Source: a virus
Length of the DNA stretch: 31,763 bases
IMG/VR virus record: IMGVR_UViG_3300025596_000016
Location: 1-31,763 of that record
Reading direction: 5' to 3' (one strand)
A program made the position numbers and the translations under genes. Of this stretch, positions 8,232 to 15,324 are shown in pieces (positions within the stretch are counted from its first letter, which is position 1; the number at the start of each line of letters is the position of its first letter). The notes beneath the pieces are model-generated. The model was not told the DNA's origin. It worked only from the letters and a program-made list of their open reading frames with translations, and made no database searches.

Positions 8232-8599
8232 TACTTACTCTTGAATGACTTAATAAATCCACCAGAGTAATAGAAACTAAATATAGCCATTGCTATCCAA
8301 CCTAAGTTAAAGACTGCTACAAGTTGCATATATCCATCTAGTTTTGACTCATTAAAGAAGTATATAAATACACCTACCCAGAATGCAGCAAAGAAGTTTA
8401 CAGCAAACAATACAGCTAAGTATCTCTGAGCAAGTTGGAAGTTACCATTCTTAGTCAATGTTTCAAACTTGAACTCTATAACTTTCTTATTTAGCTCTTT
8501 CTTCTCTTCTTCCGTAAACACCAAAGCATCACCAGTAGATACTATTGCATTAACCGCAGTGTCTATAGAGCTGGTTGAAAATATATCCATGAAACCCAT
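8231..8599 (-). CDS. Holin (3TM/GTA-type)
   Basis: A 122-aa protein. An N-terminal amphipathic segment (MGFMDIFSTSSIDTAVNAIV) and a charged stretch (TEEEKKELNKKVIEFKFE) are followed by two strong membrane helices at about 60-82 (LAVLFAVNFFAAFWVGVFIY) and 90-112 (MQLVAVFNLGWIAMAIFSFY), then a basic tail GGFIKSFKSK. This matches the phage holin family called 3TM or GTA-type by layout. Holins permeabilise the inner membrane at a set time to release the endolysin. AAAGGA lies 8 bases before the ATG. The endolysin and a candidate spanin gene are downstream in the same operon. Confidence 0.75.
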   Translation of the reverse strand: MGFMDIFSTSSIDTAVNAIVSTGDALVFTEEEKKELNKKVIEFKFETLTKNGNFQLAQRYLAVLFAVNFFAAFWVGVFIYFFNESKLDGYMQLVAVFNLGWIAMAIFSFYYSGGFIKSFKSK

Positions 8600-8602
8600 T
8601 TC

Positions 8603-8761
8603 TTATCCTTTAACTATTACAGCTTGTTCTATAACAGCTATTATATCGAAACTCTTCTTTACTTCAGACTTGCATACATCACAGCCAGTGTGAACTTTAA
8701 GTGCTATTGGAAATTCTATCGTTAAGCCAGTTAGTTGAATACATCTTGAACATAATTTCAT
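8603..8761 (-). CDS. 52-aa protein with two CxxC pairs
   Basis: An ATG at 8759-8761 preceded by AGGG opens a 52-codon frame ending in TAA just before the holin gene. It starts MKLCSRCIQLTG and contains HTGCDVCKSEVKKS, i.e. CxxC at residues 4-7 and 27-30. Two such pairs 19 residues apart could bind one zinc ion (zinc-ribbon-like). The frame fills the gap between the SGNH hydrolase and holin with operon-like spacing (35 bases after the one, 3 bases before the other). I do not recognise the family. Confidence 0.65.
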   Translation of the reverse strand: MKLCSRCIQLTGLTIEFPIALKVHTGCDVCKSEVKKSFDIIAVIEQAVIVKG

Positions 8762-8796
8762 TTTAAACCCTAGTATTAATATCTATAGACACCAAC

Positions 8797-10389
8797 CTAT
8801 ACATATAGGGATGCCTCTGTATTGTATATAGTTAATGCTTCTGCTTCTGTTATCTCTCGGTTATAAAATCTAAGTCTTGCCATGTTGCCTACAAAATCAT
8901 AAAGACCAGTGCTATTTGAACCTAGTTTAATATTACCTAATTGAGACTCTAATGTAGATTGAGTAAGTGCCGTACATAGAACACCATTTTGATACATCTT
9001 TGAGCCAGTGCTGCTAGTGAATATAGTTATATTACTCCAAGTATCAGTCGGGTTATTTAGTGTAAATGAATAAGCACCAGTATACCCACCATATACAGTG
9101 CTACCTGAAAAATACATATGGTAGCTAGTTATATCATATCTACCAATAGGCATACCTACTGTTCCTTTAATCCATAGACTAATTGTTGAATCTCCAACTA
9201 TTGATAATCCAGAATCCAATGTAATTGCTCCAGCACCACCAAAGTATGCACTAACACCATCGTATGTAACACCTGACCCTGAACCATTAAATGCACTTAC
9301 TACATCAACTGCATCATTTTCTAAAGGATAATAAGATATTAATCCATCAGTTGGAACAGTTGGAACAGTTGGAACAGTTGGAACAGTTGGAATTTCTACA
9401 GTTTCTCCAAACGAAGCCAGTAGATTTAATGCTTGAACTTTAAGTCTTGTATACAGCACTGTAATAATAGATAAAGGTAATGAATAGGTATTTCCATCAG
9501 AAACCTTAAACTTAAATGCTTCTGTTGCATCCATAGCTAATGAGTAAGTTCTTCCATCATTTAGTCTAACTGCATCTTCTGTCGGAGTAGGCAAAGGAGG
9601 CTCTACACCAACTTCAGGTATCTCTGTTGCTTGACCACCAATGGTTGTAATGTACCCTTGTGCTATATCAACATAACCCTTATTCGTTGGATGAAATGGG
9701 TCATATAATAATGTAGTATCTAATGATTGTATATCTGTACCCATATCAAGAAAGTCATATCCTCCAGAGTCTCTAAGTCCTTTGACATCAGGTCTGTAAG
9801 TAGACCACCAGAATGACATTGGACTCCATGTGGATGGGTCACCAGTATTCCAATTTCCTACATTATGACCAAGAACGAGTATTGGAAGCATATCGTTTGC
9901 TGTTATATCTGCCATGATAGAAGTTAGTGCTGGCAAATCAGAAGACCCAACTTTTGCTGAGTTTATCCCAATATTAACAAACACTGCATCAGGCTTAGGG
10001 ACTCTTAGTGCTAGCTTACCAACTGTATCTTGACTTAAAACAAAGTCAGCATCATATCCTGAATACCCATAGTTGTATACCTCAGAAGAAGCATTTCTTG
10101 CAACCAAGGCAGTCTTTAATAATCTTGCTGGACTTCCAATGTCAACATTTGCCATGGTCTCTGGGGAGGTAAAATAACTAATTATAGTAATTAATAATCC
10201 CTCCCCTAAATCTGTCCAGTTTGGACCCCATCCAGTATTGTTAAAACCATGTGCAGTATCATCTCCAGCCCATATTACGGACCCAGGATTTGCACCATAA
10301 CCACAAGTAGTAGAATCTCCTATTACTCCAATGCTAACAGCATCATTATTTACAACTTTCGCTTGTAATTGTGCAAGTGTTAAAGCCAT
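8797..10389 (-). CDS. SGNH/GDSL hydrolase fused to a LamG-like domain (tail appendage)
   Basis: A 530-aa protein. Residues 18-30 hold the SGNH block I (SIGVIGDSTTCG, nucleophile Ser26), a block II-like Gly at NYGYSG (105-111), block III NIGIN (Asn143), and block V DPFHPTNKGY (Asp230, His233); all catalytic positions are present. The enzyme would be an esterase, lipase or carbohydrate deacetylase. After a middle domain with a twice-used DGrTYSL-like phrase (about 278-304), a Thr-Val-Pro linker (335-347) leads to a C-terminal concanavalin/LamG-like sandwich (about 350-530) ending with an RLRFYNREITEAEALTIYN helix typical of LamG_3 domains. It follows the tail fibre gene by 10 bases (AGGAG site). 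A tail-borne enzyme that deacylates surface polysaccharide is the likely role. Confidence 0.85.
   Translation of the reverse strand: MALTLAQLQAKVVNNDAVSIGVIGDSTTCGYGANPGSVIWAGDDTAHGFNNTGWGPNWTDLGEGLLITIISYFTSPETMANVDIGSPARLLKTALVARNASSEVYNYGYSGYDADFVLSQDTVGKLALRVPKPDAVFVNIGINSAKVGSSDLPALTSIMADITANDMLPILVLGHNVGNWNTGDPSTWSPMSFWWSTYRPDVKGLRDSGGYDFLDMGTDIQSLDTTLLYDPFHPTNKGYVDIAQGYITTIGGQATEIPEVGVEPPLPTPTEDAVRLNDGRTYSLAMDATEAFKFKVSDGNTYSLPLSIITVLYTRLKVQALNLLASFGETVEIPTVPTVPTVPTVPTDGLISYYPLENDAVDVVSAFNGSGSGVTYDGVSAYFGGAGAITLDSGLSIVGDSTISLWIKGTVGMPIGRYDITSYHMYFSGSTVYGGYTGAYSFTLNNPTDTWSNITIFTSSTGSKMYQNGVLCTALTQSTLESQLGNIKLGSNSTGLYDFVGNMARLRFYNREITEAEALTIYNTEASLYV
9353..9388 (-). repeat. Four exact 9-base repeats coding (TVP)n
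   Basis: The plus-strand unit GGAACAGTT occurs four times without change, coding the Thr-Val-Pro linker between the hydrolase and LamG-like parts. Perfect identity at DNA level suggests recent slippage expansion. Confidence 0.9.
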
Positions 10390-10399
10390 CTGTCCACTC

Positions 10400-13300
10400 C
10401 TATCTTACGAATGGAACAGTTGGAGGTGTGAAATTGGCAGTTCTAAGGGCTGAGCCTATCTGTATGTAAAACTCATCTAGATTTGAACTATGTGTATTTG
10501 CTGTACTGTAGTGCCATCTTCCAATTTGCAATTCAGATACACCTTCTGTTATTACTGATGTTGATGTTGTGCTTCCACCAAAAACACCGTTAATGTATAT
10601 GCTGTATACATCGCCAACTCTATTTAGAGATATATGTGACCACACTCCCAATACTGGAGTAAATGCCGTTGAAACACTTAGTGTAGCAGTATTATCAACA
10701 GCAAAAGTAATATTAGCACCATTCATTAAGCCTAAGTACCAACCATTCAAGCCTCCACTTACACCACTAGATGCTATAAAGTGGTGTGCAGCTGTTGATA
10801 TCGAAGTAGGCTTGAAAAAACATTCCATAGTAAAATCATTAGTACCAAATCTTAGTGCTGGGTCATCTGCAACAGTTATGTAGTTTGTAGAGTTGGCATT
10901 AAGCATAGATGCTGTCCCTAATACTGGCGATGCAGTTGTGGTTGTAGGAAGACCTACTTTTGTTATTGTAAACCCATTTTTTGAGCTATCTTCAAATACG
11001 GCACCGCCTTCAAGACCATCCATGTGAAGTAGTAATTCTGCTGAACCAACATATTCTCCAAGAGCTGTACTCGATGGTGTAAATGCTTCAGTTCTTAATG
11101 CTCCAGCAGTTACCATTTGAAATTCATCTACATCTGTATTATAAGTATGGTCTGTATAGTAATACCATCTACCAATCATCAAGTCGCCAACACCCTCGCT
11201 CATAACCATAGACTCTTTAGTATCCATCGCTACACCATTAACATACATAGTAGTAGTTGTCCCTACTCTATTTACAGATACATGAAACCAATCAGTCAAG
11301 TTTAGAGATGCTCCAACCCAGTCAACAGACAATTGAGAAACATTATTAATAGAGAATACTAAATTAGTACCGTTCAGAACACCTAAATACCATCCATTTA
11401 AATCTCCTTCTGTACCAACAGTACATTTTGAAGCTATTGTATGGTGTTCTGAGTATGTACCTATTGCTGAATCTGTTAATCTAAAGTATGCTTCAATAGT
11501 AAAATCATCAGTACCAGTTCTTAGGTTTGCATCATCTGCTATTTTTAGCCCTCTATCTGCACCAGCTGCACTAGAAGTAGGAGTAGCAGTAGATTGCATA
11601 AATGCTGTTCCGTCTGCTGGGTCTAATGTTTCAGTAGTAGTAAGTGACTCTGCTGTTACAGTGAACCCATTATATGAACTATCAATAAAAGTAGTTCCAC
11701 CATCAGTTCCATCCATGTGTAATAATAATTGAACAACATAAGGTATTGGAATTAAATCTGTTCTTACAACAACAACTGCTCCAGCAGTAAATGCAGCATC
11801 TTCTTCAGCTTGGCTATTAGCTTCAGCAACTATCTGAACTGTTAAGTTATCATCAACATATTTTTTATTAGCAACTTGATAGTCTGCTGTAGGTGGAAAC
11901 TCTGGGGTAACCATAAATGATGTAAATGTTTTAATACCAGCTATTGTTTGGTTTGTTGAAAGAGCCATATAGAGAGAGTCAAATCTAGCTTCAAGTGTTG
12001 CTTTTAAATCAGACCACAATAGTTTTTTTAGTCCAAACGAAGCAGCACTATCAACAAGAGGTATCTCGTCTAGGTCAACTGGAGTTGCTTTAGCTGGAGC
12101 AGCATGAGTATCTCCAGCTACATCTCCACCACCATCAATAGCATCTGTTAAGTTACCTATATCTTCTTTTATAACTGCTATATCCACATCATGTGAAGTA
12201 GCTCTAGAGTCTAGAACCACAATACCTGAAGTATTAGTAACTACCTGGGCTTTCTCAGCATCTGTATACACATTAGTGTCAGTATTACCTTCATATAAGT
12301 TCTTAACGTCTAGTGACGTTAATGTATTACTCACCAGTGCATAGACACTTCCAGTCCATCTATAAGTAGAAGTATCTCCACCTTTAGTCTCATCAGCTAC
12401 GACTATATAAATAAACCCTATAGTACCTAACGGTAAGTCAGCATATGTTGCTACTTCGATTACATCATCCACATAACTAGGTAGTTGGCTAGCTGGTACC
12501 AAACCTGTATTATCAAGAGATGCGTAACCATTAGCTACACCCTCCTCATTTCTAGTTTGATAGATAGCAGGATCAAATGCTGTATATTTAGATTCATAAT
12601 GTAATGAACTATACACACCTGTTTGTGGTGTATACGTGTAGGTACCATCACCATTGGAAGTGACCAGATTTACTAGGACGTTTTCTGCTTCTACCGCATA
12701 GCTAGTAGCAGTTAGCCTAGATGCTTCTGCCTCCCATTCGGAAAGTTGAGCGTTTGTAGCTGAGTTTGCAGAATCAGTAGCGTTCGTCAATGCATTTAGA
12801 ATAGCACTGTCAGTGGGTTGATTAGTACCAATTAGTTTATCTAGGTCTGTAGCTACTGTAGTAACACTTGCGATTGATCCTGATACAGTATCTACATTAG
12901 CAATAGAGGCTGCTACCGTATTAATCTCCGATATAGGTTCTAATAAATCAAGACCTACTGCATTTACATTCGCTATATTAGCAACGGTAGTATTTACATT
13001 AGCAATACTAGTGGCAACAGTATTAACATTAGCTATATCTGTACCAACTTTATTGACATTAGCTATATCTACTGCGACTGTGTTAATCTCTGAGATTGGT
13101 TCATTCAGGTCAGTTGCAACAGTATTAACATTTACTATGTCTGCGGCTACAGTGTTTACACCTGCAATACTTCCACCTGTAAGGTTAACATTAGCTATAG
13201 ATGTTGCAACAGTATTGATTTCTGATACCGGTTCAAGTAAGTCCACTCCGACTGCATTAACGTTAGCTATCGAGGCTGCAGTAGTATTTACATTAGCAAT

Positions 13301-14452
13301 ATCGGTTGATACAGTGTTGACAGCAGTAATAGCTGTACCTACAGTATCTACATTAGCAATAGAAACGGCAACAGTATTAATCTCAGAAACTGATTCATTA
13401 AGATCTGCGGCTACAGTGTTTATACTTGCTATATTAGCTGCAGAAGTAGTAATCGCCCCACTAACTGCTGCTAGCGTATTCATGTCAGCCACAGCGTCCA
13501 GTGTACCGAGAATATTAATATCACTTACCACATCCACTGTACCTAGTAAGTCAATGCTATTAGCCGTACCTAACGTGTTTAACCTGTCAATGCTAGCTGC
13601 AGTGCCTCCTGTATTAAGTCTATCTAAGGCTACTGAAGTTGTGACATCACCTAAAGCTGCAATCTCTGCACTTAATGGTGCGAGAGTTGTAACCTGTGAA
13701 GATACACTAGATACTGTGTTAACACTATCAATACTATTACTAACATTATTGACGCTTGATAGTAAAGGATCAGGAGTACCCCCTACTAATCCTTTATTTA
13801 GGTCAGTAGCTACTGTAACAACATCTGCTATGCCATTTAGATCTAGTGAATTTAGGTCATCTGCTACAGTAACTATGTCAGCAAGATTTGCAACATTAGC
13901 TACAGTATTGATACTAGCTATATTAGTCGCTGTTGTATTTACATTATCAATAGCAGACCCTACTACATTAACATTAGCTATATTAGTAGATACTATATCC
14001 ATATCTGTTATAATAGCTGGTACTGCTAAAGTGTTCATATCTGAAACAGCATCTAAGGTACCTAGTAGGCTGAGGTTAGTAGAATTACCGCCTAGCGCTG
14101 TAAGATCTGCAGAATTCCCACTTAAAGCTACTAGATCTGCTGAGTTACCTGAAAGATTCTCTAAAGCGGTTGAGGTTGCTACATCACTTAATGCAGTTAC
14201 TTGAGTACTTAGTCCAGCTACAGTTGTAACCGCACCATTGATACCTGATACTATATCTATATTAGACTTGAAAGGCTCTGTAGTTACCATATCTACTTTA
14301 GTGAATGCACCATTGCCTATCGCAGTACTTACAGCTGTTACATGTGCTATATCATCAGATACTATTTTTACTACATCATAAGCACTATCATTTATCGCAG
14401 ACTCAACTACTTGAGCTGTTTTGCCACTTGTAAAACTACTAATCCTCTGCAT
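10400..14452 (-). CDS. Tail fibre / receptor-binding protein with two LamG-like domains
   Basis: A protein of 1350 aa from the ATG at 14452, which has AAGGAA 7 bases upstream. An in-frame TTG at 14497 would add 15 residues but lacks such a site. From about residue 45 to 550 the chain is built of short repeats of the type IANVNTVA, VSEINTVA and LGTLDAVSDMNTLA, a pattern of long fibrous shafts in marine podovirus fibres. Next comes a block near 640-690 (GYASLDNTGLVPASQLPSYV then DDVIEV) common in tail fibre proteins. The end holds two tandem concanavalin/LamG-like domains (about 905-1125 and 1135-1350), each opening with LLLHMDG and containing GWYLG, MYVNG or IYING, and IGRWYY or IGRWHY. They are clear duplicates and probably bind host surface glycans. 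The start overlaps the adaptor stop by 14 bases. Confidence 0.85.
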   Translation of the reverse strand: MQRISSFTSGKTAQVVESAINDSAYDVVKIVSDDIAHVTAVSTAIGNGAFTKVDMVTTEPFKSNIDIVSGINGAVTTVAGLSTQVTALSDVATSTALENLSGNSADLVALSGNSADLTALGGNSTNLSLLGTLDAVSDMNTLAVPAIITDMDIVSTNIANVNVVGSAIDNVNTTATNIASINTVANVANLADIVTVADDLNSLDLNGIADVVTVATDLNKGLVGGTPDPLLSSVNNVSNSIDSVNTVSSVSSQVTTLAPLSAEIAALGDVTTSVALDRLNTGGTAASIDRLNTLGTANSIDLLGTVDVVSDINILGTLDAVADMNTLAAVSGAITTSAANIASINTVAADLNESVSEINTVAVSIANVDTVGTAITAVNTVSTDIANVNTTAASIANVNAVGVDLLEPVSEINTVATSIANVNLTGGSIAGVNTVAADIVNVNTVATDLNEPISEINTVAVDIANVNKVGTDIANVNTVATSIANVNTTVANIANVNAVGLDLLEPISEINTVAASIANVDTVSGSIASVTTVATDLDKLIGTNQPTDSAILNALTNATDSANSATNAQLSEWEAEASRLTATSYAVEAENVLVNLVTSNGDGTYTYTPQTGVYSSLHYESKYTAFDPAIYQTRNEEGVANGYASLDNTGLVPASQLPSYVDDVIEVATYADLPLGTIGFIYIVVADETKGGDTSTYRWTGSVYALVSNTLTSLDVKNLYEGNTDTNVYTDAEKAQVVTNTSGIVVLDSRATSHDVDIAVIKEDIGNLTDAIDGGGDVAGDTHAAPAKATPVDLDEIPLVDSAASFGLKKLLWSDLKATLEARFDSLYMALSTNQTIAGIKTFTSFMVTPEFPPTADYQVANKKYVDDNLTVQIVAEANSQAEEDAAFTAGAVVVVRTDLIPIPYVVQLLLHMDGTDGGTTFIDSSYNGFTVTAESLTTTETLDPADGTAFMQSTATPTSSAAGADRGLKIADDANLRTGTDDFTIEAYFRLTDSAIGTYSEHHTIASKCTVGTEGDLNGWYLGVLNGTNLVFSINNVSQLSVDWVGASLNLTDWFHVSVNRVGTTTTMYVNGVAMDTKESMVMSEGVGDLMIGRWYYYTDHTYNTDVDEFQMVTAGALRTEAFTPSSTALGEYVGSAELLLHMDGLEGGAVFEDSSKNGFTITKVGLPTTTTASPVLGTASMLNANSTNYITVADDPALRFGTNDFTMECFFKPTSISTAAHHFIASSGVSGGLNGWYLGLMNGANITFAVDNTATLSVSTAFTPVLGVWSHISLNRVGDVYSIYINGVFGGSTTSTSVITEGVSELQIGRWHYSTANTHSSNLDEFYIQIGSALRTANFTPPTVPFVR

Positions 14453-15053
14453 CTGAAATTCCTTCTTGTCTATTAACGAACGCAGGAACTGCGTCAACTC
14501 TAATTAAACCTAGGTCTAATACACGTTTACAACTAGCCTCATACCTCATGTAGTGAGTGTTATTCTCTGCTTTAATATCCCCATTCATACTACCATGAGC
14601 TCTATAGCCTATGTAGTGTAAAAATGGTTCCATCAGTTGTTCAGGTAACCTAACATTTTGTGCAAGAGTTACTGAATCCGTAGCATCAACTAAAAGTTTA
14701 GCAGGTGTAGCCACGTATAAAACACTTAACTGATTACCTGTCTTTGCATTAGGTAATTGGATTGTATCAAAGCTAGGAGTAAATACGCCATTGAGAGCAT
14801 TGTCATCATTTACACCAATTTCTGCTACTTCAGTATATACCGCCTCTATAGATAAGACGTCTGAAGCTAGGTTGTATGTTGCTATGTTATCTTGAAGATC
14901 TATAATTTGTTCGCTACGTAGAAGTTTGAATCTACCGTACAAGGCGATTAGAGCTAGGTTCATATAAGAGACCATTGCAGGGATATCCTCCCTAGCTGCA
15001 AGAGATCGGAGTTCCCCATACTTTAGTTGTGTTACTACTTCATCTACAGTCAT
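14439..15053 (-). CDS. Head-tail adaptor / neck protein (DUF6682-like)
   Basis: A 204-aa protein with an N-terminal helical start (MTVDEVVTQLKYGELRSLA), a helix pair with NLALIALYGRF, then a beta-rich middle (IIDLQDNIATYNLASDVLSI, YVATPAKLLVDATDSVTL) and a C-terminal helical region (LHYIGYRAHGSMN, YMRYEASCKRVLDLGL). This helix, sandwich, helix order is that of phage adaptor proteins that join portal to tail tube; I recall it as DUF6682-like. It lies next to the tail fibre gene. GGAG precedes the ATG, and an extended -10 site lies 27 bases upstream. Confidence in a structural role is good, in the exact family moderate. Confidence 0.65.
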   Translation of the reverse strand: MTVDEVVTQLKYGELRSLAAREDIPAMVSYMNLALIALYGRFKLLRSEQIIDLQDNIATYNLASDVLSIEAVYTEVAEIGVNDDNALNGVFTPSFDTIQLPNAKTGNQLSVLYVATPAKLLVDATDSVTLAQNVRLPEQLMEPFLHYIGYRAHGSMNGDIKAENNTHYMRYEASCKRVLDLGLIRVDAVPAFVNRQEGISDAED

Positions 15054-15079
15054 GGACGTACTCCAGTATAGTTTTTAAA

Positions 15080-15088
15080 ATTATACCA
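15080..15088 (-). promoter_or_regulatory. Extended -10 promoter TGGTATAAT
   Basis: On the minus strand it reads CTATGGTATAATTTTAAA, in the 45-base gap between the 71-aa gene and the adaptor gene. It shares TATGGTATAAT with the sites at 8111 and 18858 and has no clear -35. It should drive the adaptor, tail fibre and hydrolase genes. Confidence 0.65.
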
Positions 15089-15098
15089 TAGTTTAGTG

Positions 15099-15314
15099 CT
15101 ACTTTCCTACTGCTTTTACAATTTTACAATTATACGCACCTAAACTCTTTACTTTTCTAAGTAACTTTACATCTATAAGGCTCTCAGGTACAATCATTTT
15201 ATTAGGTTTCTTACCATTCAGCTTAAGTTCTTTACTCTTATTATCTACAACTACTGATCTAGTTGCTGTACTATTTTCCATATCCCATATTGCTACAATT
15301 ATTACATCTCTCAT
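15099..15314 (-). CDS. Small protein of unknown function (71 aa)
   Basis: An ATG at 15312-15314 with AAGGG upstream starts a 71-aa frame, 10 bases after the terminase stop. The sequence begins MRDVIIVAIWDMENSTATRS and is Lys-rich toward the end (KLLRKVKSLGAYNCKIVKAV). No signal peptide, membrane helix or known motif is visible. It lies between terminase and adaptor genes, so it may be a small packaging or virion factor. I do not recognise it. Confidence 0.65.
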   Translation of the reverse strand: MRDVIIVAIWDMENSTATRSVVVDNKSKELKLNGKKPNKMIVPESLIDVKLLRKVKSLGAYNCKIVKAVGK

Positions 15315-15324
15315 TTTTAACCCT

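Noticed and set aside
2998-9388. CRISPR-like arrays from the short regular repeats
   Set aside because: Units are 9 bases, contiguous without spacers, and lie inside coding frames.
13011-14204. 397-codon plus-strand open frame opposite the tail fibre repeats
   Set aside because: It results from the repeated NVNTVA codons read on the other strand; the product is repetitive Thr/Val/Leu and has no start signal.
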